Positions 31,762 through 40,589 of a DNA stretch of 64,000 nt are shown here, piece after piece. This stretch comes from an uncultured Eubacteriales bacterium (lineage in GTDB: Bacteria > Bacillota > Clostridia > Oscillospirales > Acutalibacteraceae): NCBI GenBank assembly GCA_934561055.1, contig CAKTFN010000002.1, positions 186,001 to 250,000 of the forward strand, written 5' to 3'. The notes beneath the pieces were generated by a model. It made no database searches. It was given only the letters and a program-made list of their open reading frames with translations, and had not been told where the DNA came from. Positions within the stretch are counted from its first letter, which is position 1. Each line of letters starts with the position of its first letter. The position numbers and the translations under genes are program-made.

Positions 31762-33891
31762 TCATTTATATTTAAACTTATTATTTTTTAATATCTCTCT
31801 TATACGTTCCTCTTTTGTCCCTGCCTTAATCCAAATACTTCTTTTTTTATTTAAAAAACATTTACATCCGCACAGTTTTAATAAAGGTTGTATCTCCTCA
31901 CGACTTGCTTCGAATATCCGTTCCATATCATCCGATAATATATAGTCATGATTAGAAAATTCCTTATCTATCTTTCTAATATTTCTTTCTATTCGCATCC
32001 AACTATTTTCTTCATCTAATATTGCATTTTTCTTGTTTCTAAGTTTTTTCATTTTAGACCAAATTGTGGTTACCATAGAAATAATAATTGCACTCGGCAA
32101 AGTTTGAAGAACCCCCACCTCAATCTGCCGCATTACCTCTGGACTGTTGAAATAATTACATACACTATCCACAATCTCTTTCAATAATTGCAAATCAAAT
32201 TCATGTCGCTCATTCCAAAAATAATATTCATATAATTCTAAAGCAATTAAATCCTTAAACTCTTTTTTCTGAATCAAAAGCAAAAAATCATTAGATTCAT
32301 TTGACTTATCATCATATCCTCGCAAAAGCACTTCATCTAAAATATAATCAATATTTTTATTACTTCCCATGTTTTCTCTCCCTGTTAATGATTTACCAGC
32401 TAAAGTCAACTCTCCTTTATAAATCAAGTTCATTTCTTCACAAAGAAAGTAAAGTTTAGAATCATCTTCTTTATAAAAAGAATTTGTTCTTAAATAATCC
32501 ATAATCTCATTTTTGGATATATTATTTTCATCATACCATGACCAATAATATTTTCTTCGTCGAAGCAGATGGTATATATACATCAATTTATCCGTCGGAA
32601 TCAATACATCATTTATATACACTGCCACATTTTTTGCATTATAAGTGTTGATAATTAGCCCTTCCCCATTTGGATTTGTAAAATCAAGATAATTCAAGGG
32701 ATAATATGACATATTGTTTGATTTTACTTCGTCATTATCAAAAAACTCTGTACAAAAATATATTTTTACACTATAAATATCCAATAAAAAATCAACATAC
32801 CTATTAACATTAAAAAACTCAACACCCGTTAGTTGAATACCTACCGAATCGCCACAATTTACTTTTTTATGAACTTTGTTATACTTTATTGTGCCCATCG
32901 GATTCAGCAACGGACGCATATACAAATAATGACTTCCTATTGGCACTTGTGCTGAAAGTTGTGAAAATAAGAATCCCAGAAAATCTTCAATCATTAAATT
33001 AGCATTATTAACACATTGAAGTTTTGAAAATATCTTTTCCATTTCATTCCTTAATGGTGGTTCAAAACTTATATATTCATAGTCTTTTTTAATCACAATC
33101 TGCTTTGTATTATCATTTCCTCTATAACGTTTATGCAAAACAATCACATCCCACAAGCGCCAAATCAAAGGAACTGTTTCAGTTGTTATAATATTATTTT
33201 TTATAACGACTAGAAGCAATTCATATAGAAGTTTTATTTCTTCCACACTCGAAGTATTCTTTTCAATTTTTCCTAATCCCGCATAAACATTTCCATTATT
33301 TCCATCAATTGTTACGCTATTGCCCGATGCATGAATAGCATCTCCCATTTTATTAAAATCACCAAACCCAGCCACACATGGTTTATTAATACCTCTACAT
33401 ACTACTGCCGCGTGGGAAGTCATTCCACCTCGAGCAGTAATAACCCCTCTACAATATTTTGAACTTACTAACTCAATCGTTTCCGTTGAAAGTTCCATTT
33501 GACAAAAAATAAACTGTTCTTTTTTCCTTATCAAGTATTCTGCTTCATCGATTGAAAAACAAATCGTAGCAGTTCCTACCCCTCCACTCACAGGCAAGCC
33601 TTTTCCTAAGAATTCTAACTCATCGGCATTAACTAATTTTTCTTCATCTAATAAATCTTCTATCTGCTGATATGGTATCTTTTTTATGACATCTTCCACG
33701 CTCATTTTGCCTTCACAAAACATACTCATAACAATCTTTAAATTTGCTAACTTTGATCGTTTACCAATGCGTGCAGACAAAATATACAATTTTCCATTTT
33801 CAACCGTAAATTCCACATCCATCATATCATGAAAGTGTTTCTCTAATATTTCACCATAATGCTCCAGTTCAGTAAAAATTGATTTATTCAT
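31762..33891 (-). CDS. Phosphohistidine-swivel (PPDK-like) protein with unknown C-terminal half
   Basis: The first 200 or so of its 709 residues align from memory with pyruvate phosphate dikinase. They cover the end of the nucleotide-binding domain (DMMDVEFTVENGKLYILSAR), then GLPVSGGVGTA and the swivelling domain with phospho-accepting His in TARGGMTSHAAVVCRG (H160). The ATP-grasp catalytic part before it and the PEP-binding barrel after it are both missing. Residues 220-709 have no family I know. They are rich in Tyr/Asn/Ile and include one hydrophobic stretch (LPSAIIISMVTTIW). The ATG has AAAGGATGAGAG upstream, so the short N-terminus looks real and not a truncation of this copy. Codons are very A+T rich. 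It may need a trans-acting kinase; partners are unknown. Confidence 0.6.
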   Translation of the reverse strand: MNKSIFTELEHYGEILEKHFHDMMDVEFTVENGKLYILSARIGKRSKLANLKIVMSMFCEGKMSVEDVIKKIPYQQIEDLLDEEKLVNADELEFLGKGLPVSGGVGTATICFSIDEAEYLIRKKEQFIFCQMELSTETIELVSSKYCRGVITARGGMTSHAAVVCRGINKPCVAGFGDFNKMGDAIHASGNSVTIDGNNGNVYAGLGKIEKNTSSVEEIKLLYELLLVVIKNNIITTETVPLIWRLWDVIVLHKRYRGNDNTKQIVIKKDYEYISFEPPLRNEMEKIFSKLQCVNNANLMIEDFLGFLFSQLSAQVPIGSHYLYMRPLLNPMGTIKYNKVHKKVNCGDSVGIQLTGVEFFNVNRYVDFLLDIYSVKIYFCTEFFDNDEVKSNNMSYYPLNYLDFTNPNGEGLIINTYNAKNVAVYINDVLIPTDKLMYIYHLLRRRKYYWSWYDENNISKNEIMDYLRTNSFYKEDDSKLYFLCEEMNLIYKGELTLAGKSLTGRENMGSNKNIDYILDEVLLRGYDDKSNESNDFLLLIQKKEFKDLIALELYEYYFWNERHEFDLQLLKEIVDSVCNYFNSPEVMRQIEVGVLQTLPSAIIISMVTTIWSKMKKLRNKKNAILDEENSWMRIERNIRKIDKEFSNHDYILSDDMERIFEASREEIQPLLKLCGCKCFLNKKRSIWIKAGTKEERIREILKNNKFKYK

Positions 33892-34013
33892 CTCTCATCC
33901 TTTAAAATGTGTTTACCATTCATCAAATTCAATAATTATTATTTTCCAAATATTTATCTCTAAATTTTTGAATTCTAAAGAAGCATCCAATATATAATTT
34001 AACTGTTAATTAC

Positions 34014-34205
34014 AATTAATCGCTATATCAAAAAATTTCAATGCATCCTTTTTCGCTTCTACCTTCTCCACCGTCGGATGCTTTCTCGACTGTGCCAATT
34101 CTTCTACCGCATTAGGTGCATCATACATCGGCATCCCCAATCCTCTCTTTACCTCTACTGTTTATGTAATATGTACCTTGAAGCCAAATTTAGCTTTTAA
34201 TAAAC
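34014..34205 (-). pseudogene. Decayed copy of the rlmD 3' end
   Basis: The minus strand translates as KAKFGFKVHIT, stop, then TVEVKRGLGMPMYDAPNAVE and ELAQSRKHPTVEKVEAKKDA, the same reading frame as the last 55 residues of the RlmD protein encoded at 34994-36496. Nucleotide similarity with 34990-35180 is roughly four in five. One in-frame TAA interrupts it. It looks like a 3' end displaced by integration of the DNA between the two copies. Confidence 0.75.
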
Positions 34206-34219
34206 ATAAATCATAGAAC

Positions 34220-34957
34220 TTAACTAATGTCACACATCCGCCGAACATAATCCAATACATCCTTATTCTTTTTTATAATATTTTTATCAGAATACATTTG
34301 ATCCAAAGTCTTCCAACAATACTTTTTCCCATTACAATGAAATGTTCGTTTATTATTAAAATCAATCGCAATATTCGTTGCTTGAAAGTAATGAAAATTA
34401 TATTTTTTTCTCACTTTATCTCCCACAGAATATTTCTCACTTATATTATTTCCTATATACTTAAACTCTATTTCTTCTGATATTTTTAAATCTCTTTTTA
34501 TGCACTCCGTTATATATTTCAATTCTTTCGCTTTACTAAAAATCGCATTTAAACAATGATAGTTTGGGAATAGCCAACAGTTCCATCTTTTACTTTTAAA
34601 CACCAAATACTTTCCATTTTCACGGCTATCTCTTATCACAACAATATTAAATGGATGCTCTATCTTTGGATCAATATCCGCTATTTCACTATACAGTTGA
34701 TCTACAGAATAGATTTTTATACTCTTTATAAATGTATAAATTCCATATGTCAATATAGCAATCGAAATACCCCATGCAATAATTTTAAAATATAACGGCT
34801 TTATAATTGTTAATTGACTAAAATCTGAAAGTACTAAAGTAATCATTAGAGATATACTAGAAATACTCTCTCCTATTCCATCATATTTTTTCTGTTCAAG
34901 CATTTTTCGTTTCTTCTCTAACAATAATTTTAATTGATTTTCATCAATATTCAGCAT
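34220..34957 (-). CDS. Two-TM protein with Nudix-like C-terminal domain
   Basis: The protein (245 residues) begins MLNIDENQLKLLLEKKRKML, followed by two membrane helices (SISLMITLVLSDF and IIAWGISIAILTYGIYTFI) and a cytosolic domain from about residue 95. That domain has NIVVIRDSRENGKYLVFKSKRWNCWLFPNYHC followed by a helix with charged residues (ECIKRDLKISEEIEFKYIG), which has the shape of a degenerate Nudix domain of the kind found attached to two membrane helices in SMODS/CBASS-linked proteins. The match is by pattern only. The start has AGGAGGT upstream. It is enclosed between the rlmD 3' end and its decayed duplicate, so it is cargo of an integrated segment. Confidence 0.5.
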   Translation of the reverse strand: MLNIDENQLKLLLEKKRKMLEQKKYDGIGESISSISLMITLVLSDFSQLTIIKPLYFKIIAWGISIAILTYGIYTFIKSIKIYSVDQLYSEIADIDPKIEHPFNIVVIRDSRENGKYLVFKSKRWNCWLFPNYHCLNAIFSKAKELKYITECIKRDLKISEEIEFKYIGNNISEKYSVGDKVRKKYNFHYFQATNIAIDFNNKRTFHCNGKKYCWKTLDQMYSDKNIIKKNKDVLDYVRRMCDIS

Positions 34958-34993
34958 CAGATTGTACCTCCTGAAACACAGCATATCTATTAA

Positions 34994-36496
34994 TCAGATA
35001 ACCTCAAAATGCTTCAACGCATCCTTTATGGCTTCCACTTTCTCTGCCGTCGGATGCTTCCTCGGCTGTTTCAATTCCTCTACCGCATTAGGAGCATCGT
35101 ACATCGGCAAGCCTAAATTTCTCTTTACCTCTGCGATATATGCGGTATGTACTTTGAAGCCATATTTAGCTTCTATGTACTCCTTTATCATTTTGTAGGT
35201 CACTCGTTCTTTGGGCTTGTAGCTTTCCGCTCTTTTAGCAATATTATCAAGTGGAACTTTTCCCTCACCCTCGCCAAACTCAACTTTTACGTTGATATGT
35301 CCGTCTGGCTTTTTGTGGGAAAGCAGTACTACCGTCTCCACATGATTCGTATGCGGAAACATATCAACCGGTTGAATTTTCTTCACTCGGTAGCCGTTTT
35401 TTGAAAGAAAAAGAAGGTCCCTTTCAAGCGTTTCAACCGAGCAGGAAACATAAACCACACGTTCCGGAGCGGTTTTGACAATGCTTTTGAGAAAATTTAG
35501 GTCGCTTCCGGCACGGGGAGGATCCATGAAAACGGCGTTGAATTTTTCGCCCTGTGCGGCGGCTTCAACCATGAATTGCCCTGCGTCCGCACAGTAAAAC
35601 TCGGCGTTTTCAACGTTGTTTTCCCTTGCATTGAAAACCGCATCGGAAACCGCGTCAAAGTTCAGCTCAACTCCGACAACCTTTGCTCCGGAGCTTTTCG
35701 CCGCAACAATTCCGATCGTTCCCGTTCCGCAGTATGCGTCAAGAACACGGTCGCTCTTTTTGAGTGCGGCAAAGCCGATTGCCGTTTTATAAAGAATTTC
35801 CGTTTGAACGGGATTGATTTGGTAAAACGAACGCGGAGAAATTCTGAATTTGCAAGAGCAGAGCGTGTCCTCAATATAACCGTTTCCGTAAAGAACAAAT
35901 TCCTTTTTTCCGAGAACCATACTCGTTCTTGAATTGTTGACGTTTTGAACGACGGTTGTAATTTCCGGAAACTCTTTCAAAAGTGCGCCGAGAAATTCCT
36001 TTTTCTTCGGAAAAAGCTCCGTTCCCGTGACGAGAACAACCATTGTTTCTCCGCTCGAAAAACCTCTGCGGACAAGAACATGGCGAAGAAAGCCCCTTCC
36101 CGTGTCTTCGTTGTATGCGTTCAGCTTGAACGGAGGAAGAAGTTTTCTGATGAAAACGATGATTTCGTCGGCAAGCTTGTCCTCAAGAAGACATTTAGTC
36201 ACCGGAACGATTCGGTGACTCGCAGATTGATAAACGCCTGAAATGACTTTTCCGTTCACGTTTTTGAACGCAGCCTGAACTTTGTTTCGGTAATGCACCG
36301 GGTTGTCCATTCCGATGATTTCTTCAACGTGGCCGAATTTTCCGAGTGCTTTGATGCATTTAACCTGTTTGAAGGAAAGCTGTTCCTCGTAATTCATGTT
36401 TTGAAGCTGACAACCGCCGCATTTTTTATAAAGAGGGCAACCGTTTCCTTTGCCCTCTTTCTTTTGCCGAGTGGTTTTTAATTTTTCAGTTTTCAT
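34994..36496 (-). CDS. rlmD: 23S rRNA (uracil-5-)-methyltransferase RlmD/RumA family, with exchanged C-terminus
   Basis: The protein (500 residues) has an N-terminal Fe-S cluster motif (CPLYKKCGGCQLQ, about 20-32) and a SAM-binding domain (LDAYCGTGTIGI). The catalytic motif is PERVVYVSCSVETLERDL, after FMDPPRAGSD. It methylates a uridine of 23S rRNA to m5U. There is no N-terminal TRAM domain. After HVETVVLLSHKK, where standard RlmD proteins end, it continues about 90 residues (INVKVEFGEGEGK ... YGFKVHTAYIAEVKRNLGLP ... KDALKHFEVI). From about 35390 downward the base composition and codon use shift, so this tail was probably supplied by an integrated element. The start overlaps the stop of a 38-residue ORF (ATGA). 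Confidence 0.9.
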   Translation of the reverse strand: MKTEKLKTTRQKKEGKGNGCPLYKKCGGCQLQNMNYEEQLSFKQVKCIKALGKFGHVEEIIGMDNPVHYRNKVQAAFKNVNGKVISGVYQSASHRIVPVTKCLLEDKLADEIIVFIRKLLPPFKLNAYNEDTGRGFLRHVLVRRGFSSGETMVVLVTGTELFPKKKEFLGALLKEFPEITTVVQNVNNSRTSMVLGKKEFVLYGNGYIEDTLCSCKFRISPRSFYQINPVQTEILYKTAIGFAALKKSDRVLDAYCGTGTIGIVAAKSSGAKVVGVELNFDAVSDAVFNARENNVENAEFYCADAGQFMVEAAAQGEKFNAVFMDPPRAGSDLNFLKSIVKTAPERVVYVSCSVETLERDLLFLSKNGYRVKKIQPVDMFPHTNHVETVVLLSHKKPDGHINVKVEFGEGEGKVPLDNIAKRAESYKPKERVTYKMIKEYIEAKYGFKVHTAYIAEVKRNLGLPMYDAPNAVEELKQPRKHPTAEKVEAIKDALKHFEVI

Positions 36497-36609
36497 TTTC
36501 CGGCCTTTCTGCCGTATTTTCTCATGCAGTGTCTGACCGCAATTTCAATCGTCAAAAGAGTGACAACGGCGCAGACGGCCGCAATCGGGTTGCTTTCGTT
36601 CTTTTTCAT
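36493..36609 (-). CDS. 38-residue membrane peptide coupled to rlmD
   Basis: The ORF encodes MKKNESNPIAAVCAVVTLLT followed by IEIAVRHCMRKYGRKAGK: one membrane helix and a basic tail. AAGGAG lies eight bases before the ATG at 36609, and the TGA overlaps the rlmD start codon, a typical coupled arrangement. It is 20 bp after the ABC permease gene. It is too small for most gene finders. I know no family. Confidence 0.6.
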   Translation of the reverse strand: MKKNESNPIAAVCAVVTLLTIEIAVRHCMRKYGRKAGK

Positions 36610-36628
36610 TTTTTTCGCTCCTTAAAAG

Positions 36629-37447
36629 TTATTTGATATTAACCTTGTGTTCCATTATCCAGCCCGTTGCAAAAAGCATTCCGAGGGCAACAAGAGCCAT
36701 AAAGATTGTTCCGCCGATTCCGAAAGCGAACATTGCGTCGCTTCTTTCCATTGAGGTGAGTGCAAGTTTTACTCCTGTTTCGGTTACGGTTACGCTCAGC
36801 GGAAGCGAATAAGTCAGCTTTGCACCGATTGAGTTCGTGATTGCATATGAGCCGAAGAAGATGAGAAAACCGAAAAGTTTCGGGTGCTTCTGGAGCGGTC
36901 TTGTGTTTGCAAGAGTAACCGAAAAATAAACAAAGCCGACGAACGTGAGTACCGTCAAGAGCAAAATGAGCGCAAAATAAACCAATGCCTTTGCAATCAT
37001 TGCGCCCGACGGGAGCATGTCAAGAAGGCCGCTGTCGCGAAGAATTTCAAGAATGCTTCCGAGTTCTCCGTTGCTTTGCGCTCTTGCATTGAAGAAAATC
37101 ACGAGATAAATCAAAGCGAGGGCAACTACCGAAGCAATTATCCAAACGAACGAAACGATAACTTTTGAAACAAGGAGAGTGCTGCATTTTACCGGGAGAG
37201 TAAAACTCAGATATCCCTGGTTGGTATAAAGCGAGTCATAAAAATTTTTGATGACCGCAACGAGGGTCATGATCACAACGAGAAGACCGGCAAAATAAAG
37301 AATGACCGAAGCGGCAACGCTGAGCCACGTCATTTTGATAAGAAGCGCAATCACCATGACAGCGAGTACCGCCGCCGTGCAGGCATAAATTGCCATGACA
37401 TATCGGGCGGAATGTTTGAATTCGTGTTTTAAAAGTTTACCAAGCAT
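36629..37447 (-). CDS. ABC-2 type exporter permease
   Basis: The 272-residue polytopic protein begins MLGKLLKHEFKHSARYV, the common start of ABC-2 permeases, and has six predicted helices. Conserved text around NQGYLSFTLPVKCSTLLVSKVIVSFVW is typical of bacilli/clostridial exporters of the YtrB/YhcG-associated kind. I choose the ATG at 37447 because AAGGAGGT is seven bases upstream, inside the end of the ATPase gene; the two genes overlap by 11 bases. Substrate unknown; lantibiotic, antibiotic or peptide export is common for the family. Confidence 0.85.
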   Translation of the reverse strand: MLGKLLKHEFKHSARYVMAIYACTAAVLAVMVIALLIKMTWLSVAASVILYFAGLLVVIMTLVAVIKNFYDSLYTNQGYLSFTLPVKCSTLLVSKVIVSFVWIIASVVALALIYLVIFFNARAQSNGELGSILEILRDSGLLDMLPSGAMIAKALVYFALILLLTVLTFVGFVYFSVTLANTRPLQKHPKLFGFLIFFGSYAITNSIGAKLTYSLPLSVTVTETGVKLALTSMERSDAMFAFGIGGTIFMALVALGMLFATGWIMEHKVNIK

Positions 37448-38138
37448 AGCTGAATACCTCCTTAAAGACTTCCTCAACGGTTTTTCCTTTTTCTTTGATT
37501 TCGTCAACGTGGGAGTCGATGACAACCTGTCCGTTGCTTATCATGAGAACGCGGTCAAAAATATATTCAACGTCGCTGATAAGGTGGGTTGAAATGAGAA
37601 CGGTTGAATCGGCCGCATGGTTTTCGATGATGAGGTCGAGAATGTGACTTCTTGCCGCCGGGTCAACGCCGCCGAGCGGTTCGTCAAGAATATAAAGCTT
37701 TGCTTTTCTGCACATTACGAGAATAAGTCGGAGCTTTTCCTGCTGACCTTTTGACATTGTTTTGAGCCTTTGCTTCATGTCAAGGCCGAACTGATTGACC
37801 ATTTTTTCCGCCTTTTCACGGTCAAAATCCTTGTAGAAATCCGCAAAATATTCAAGTGCGTCGCACGGGCGCATCCAATCCGGGAGATAGCTTTTTTCCG
37901 GAAGATAGGCAACAATACTTTTTGTGTACGCTCCCGGTTCTTCGTTGTCGATGCGTACCATTCCGTCATAATCCTTGATGAGTCCCGTGAGAATTTTGAT
38001 GAGGGTTGTTTTTCCGCAGCCGTTGGGACCAAGAAGGCCGACAATCTGGCCGCTTTCGGCCGCAAAGCTTACGCCTTTTAAAACCTCTTTACTGCCGTAT
38101 GACTTTTTGAGATCCGAAACGTTGATAATCTTACTCAT
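37437..38138 (-). CDS. ABC transporter ATP-binding protein
   Basis: The 233-residue ATPase has Walker A GPNGCGKTTLIKIL (about 35-48), a signature SKGQQEKLRL, Walker B LYILDEPLGGVDP and the H-loop STHLI. MSKIINVSDLKKSYGSKEVL is a regular N-terminus. The signature reads SKGQ in place of LSGGQ, as in the YtrB/YhcH-like ABC-2 exporter ATPases. It is transcribed ahead of its permease with an 11-base overlap. No GntR-type regulator gene, often found with these pairs, is next to it. Confidence 0.92.
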   Translation of the reverse strand: MSKIINVSDLKKSYGSKEVLKGVSFAAESGQIVGLLGPNGCGKTTLIKILTGLIKDYDGMVRIDNEEPGAYTKSIVAYLPEKSYLPDWMRPCDALEYFADFYKDFDREKAEKMVNQFGLDMKQRLKTMSKGQQEKLRLILVMCRKAKLYILDEPLGGVDPAARSHILDLIIENHAADSTVLISTHLISDVEYIFDRVLMISNGQVVIDSHVDEIKEKGKTVEEVFKEVFSYAW

Positions 38139-38210
38139 TTAATCATTCGCCTTTCGTCTGATTTTTTAATATATTAATATCCGATAATTAATTTTTGCTT
38201 AAAGGAACGT

Positions 38211-40571
38211 TTATTTTATTCTTGTTTTTCCCGTGACATATGCGATAAGTCCCCAAACGAGCTGAAGCGCAATGAGAGCGAGCGGCCCGAAAGCAACCGA
38301 AACTTTGAGTGCGGTGCAAAGCATGGAAAGAACGAAGCTGAAGCCGAGACCGGAAAGCATGATGATTTTTGAAAGTCTGTCCGCCTCAAAAAGGTTATGA
38401 GCCGAATTGATGAGAAGAAGAATGTTCTTTTCGCTCTTCGGGCAGGCAAGGCCGTTTTCCTTCCGCATTGAGGAATTGGCTTTGTAGGAATCGACAATCT
38501 CGCAGTTTTTCGTCGTCATGAGCTTGATTGCGGCAACGTCGGCCATGAGCTTTTTCGCCGCAAGTTCCTGCGTAAGACACGGGTCTCCGCAATTGAGCAT
38601 GAGAACGATTCCCGTTTTGTTGAAGGCAAAAACACTTTTTTTGACGTCGTTTCTGACTTTGTAATCAACAACGAAAACGCCGACGATTACGCCTTCGACA
38701 ACAACATACATCACGCTTTTTCCTTTTGCGTAAAGCTTTTCCTCCTCTTCGCCCGGGGCGGCAATGCTGTGAGATAAAAGCATTTCACGGTTTCCGACGA
38801 GAACTCTGCGTCCGACAACCCAGCATGAATAGCCGAGTTTTTCTTCGTACTGAACGTCCTCCGCTTTCGGCGGGCGGATTTTTTCCTCTTCAAGGAAGGA
38901 GTCGAACTCGTTTTTCAAAACGCTCCTTGTGTCCTTGAGTGCGCTCGCCGCAAAAACAACAACGTCGCTCAAAAGCATCGTTCTTCCGACGGCTCTGAAT
39001 TTTGAAACCCTTCCTTCAAAAATTTCGTCCGCATCAACGGCGATTGCCGTTGCTTTCGCAACTTCTCTTGCACTGTCAAAGGAAGCAACAACGGCCGAAC
39101 TTTGAGAAAGCGTTTTGTCGTTTTGAAGCTTGATTGCGAAAGAAACGAGCGATGAAAGAACCGGAACGCAAAGGCAAACGCTTCCGCAAAAGCCGGTGAA
39201 GAACGCCGCCGCACTTTTTTCAACGATTGCTCCCGCAACGGCGAAGGCAACGCTGACAACGAGAATTCCGATGCTTTCAAAAAGAAAAATCTTTTCGTCC
39301 GAAGACCGTAAAAGTGAAAATTTTTCAAAATCGGCCGGGATTTCGCAGTCCGCCGTATAAAGAATCTTCGGTTCCTTTTTTTCGCTGATTCCGTAACCGA
39401 GCGAGGAGGCGTCGGCTTTGTTTTCAACGGTTTGGAGCGTTGAAAGCGTTTTTGAGCGCATGAGAACCGAAAGGTCGCGCCGGACGCATTCGAGCCTGAG
39501 ACATTCCGAAACGCCGTATGCCAATTCCGAAAAGAAAAAGCAAGGAAGATAAACGGCAAAATTCGCAGCGTCCTCAGGCTTCAAAAAAAGAAGGCTCAGA
39601 CATTGCAAAAGCGAAGCCGCTCCCGAAGCCGCAACGAAAAACGAAGCGTTCGGCTTTTTGTTTTTGAGGGAAAGAAAACCGTCTTTTAAAACGTCCCTTG
39701 CAAAAAAGGCGCCGGCCGCAAAAAGAAGAAGGTTCAAAAGCAGATACGGCAATGCACCGTTTTTGAAAAGGAACGAAAACGAGCCCGAACTTACGAACGA
39801 GCAAAGAAGGAAGAACAAAACAAGGGAAAGCAAAAGAAGAACAGAAAAAATTTTGACTTTTCTTTTTTCGTTTTCTGTCGCTTCCTTGAGCGAGAGACGT
39901 TCTTTTTTTGCGCTTTTGAGTTCTTCGCGCCGTTTTTCAAGCTTTGCTTTCTGCTGAACGGAGCGAACCGTTTTTTCGCCGAGTTTTAAAATTCCGCCCC
40001 TGCTCTTTTTTCTGACGTCGATGCGGTCGATGATGTCAAAAAGGCTTTCTCCTTTTTTGGCTTCAAAGAGGTCGGCAACGTTTTTCCCGCCCTCTCCGGT
40101 CGGCTCTTTTTCAAGAATCGCTTCATCCGCAATGTCCTTTGAAAGAACGCGAAAATTGTCAATGAGGTTTTGCCTCGTTTTTTTGAGTTGCTTTTCAACC
40201 GAAGACTGCGAAACGACTTTCGGCTTCGCCTCATCGTCGTAACCGTCAAGAAGGAGCTGGCCGCTCTTTTCTTTTTTTGCTTTTTTGATTTCGGGCGGCT
40301 CGTTTTTAAGGCTGAAGTGTTTTGTTTTTCCGTCGTCCGGAATCACTTTTGTTTTTTCGTTGTCTGAAATTCTGATTGTTTTATCGGTCGCCAGAGGCGA
40401 TTTTTTCTCTTGCGGTTTTTCTTCCGAAATCGGTGAGATTCCGACCGATTCGAGAATTTCGTTGATTTCGTCAAATTTTCCCGTTTCGTTTGAAGAACCG
40501 GGCTCTTCGTTTTTTTTCTTCACAAAATCGTCGTCATAAAAAGCCGACGGGTCTTTTTTAATATCTGACAT
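38211..40571 (-). CDS. Degenerate P-type-ATPase-like membrane protein
   Basis: The protein (786 residues) has a disordered, charged cytoplasmic N-terminus of about 230 residues, then helices arranged as in P1B-type metal ATPases. A CLCVPVLSSLVSF helix stands where the CPC-containing helix belongs. After it, the phosphorylation loop DKTGTLT is replaced by VDADEIFEG. The region AKGKSVMYVVVEGVIVGVFVVDY and FNKTGIVLMLNCGDPCLTQELA matches the ATPase P-domain pattern (...GIxVxMLTGD...), but the hinge GDGxNDxP is gone. It therefore looks catalytically inactive, perhaps a scaffold or sensor. The start has GGGTGG upstream; rlmB lies 19 bp before it. Confidence 0.7.
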   Translation of the reverse strand: MSDIKKDPSAFYDDDFVKKKNEEPGSSNETGKFDEINEILESVGISPISEEKPQEKKSPLATDKTIRISDNEKTKVIPDDGKTKHFSLKNEPPEIKKAKKEKSGQLLLDGYDDEAKPKVVSQSSVEKQLKKTRQNLIDNFRVLSKDIADEAILEKEPTGEGGKNVADLFEAKKGESLFDIIDRIDVRKKSRGGILKLGEKTVRSVQQKAKLEKRREELKSAKKERLSLKEATENEKRKVKIFSVLLLLSLVLFFLLCSFVSSGSFSFLFKNGALPYLLLNLLLFAAGAFFARDVLKDGFLSLKNKKPNASFFVAASGAASLLQCLSLLFLKPEDAANFAVYLPCFFFSELAYGVSECLRLECVRRDLSVLMRSKTLSTLQTVENKADASSLGYGISEKKEPKILYTADCEIPADFEKFSLLRSSDEKIFLFESIGILVVSVAFAVAGAIVEKSAAAFFTGFCGSVCLCVPVLSSLVSFAIKLQNDKTLSQSSAVVASFDSAREVAKATAIAVDADEIFEGRVSKFRAVGRTMLLSDVVVFAASALKDTRSVLKNEFDSFLEEEKIRPPKAEDVQYEEKLGYSCWVVGRRVLVGNREMLLSHSIAAPGEEEEKLYAKGKSVMYVVVEGVIVGVFVVDYKVRNDVKKSVFAFNKTGIVLMLNCGDPCLTQELAAKKLMADVAAIKLMTTKNCEIVDSYKANSSMRKENGLACPKSEKNILLLINSAHNLFEADRLSKIIMLSGLGFSFVLSMLCTALKVSVAFGPLALIALQLVWGLIAYVTGKTRIK

Positions 40572-40589
40572 AATTTTCTTCCACCCTTT

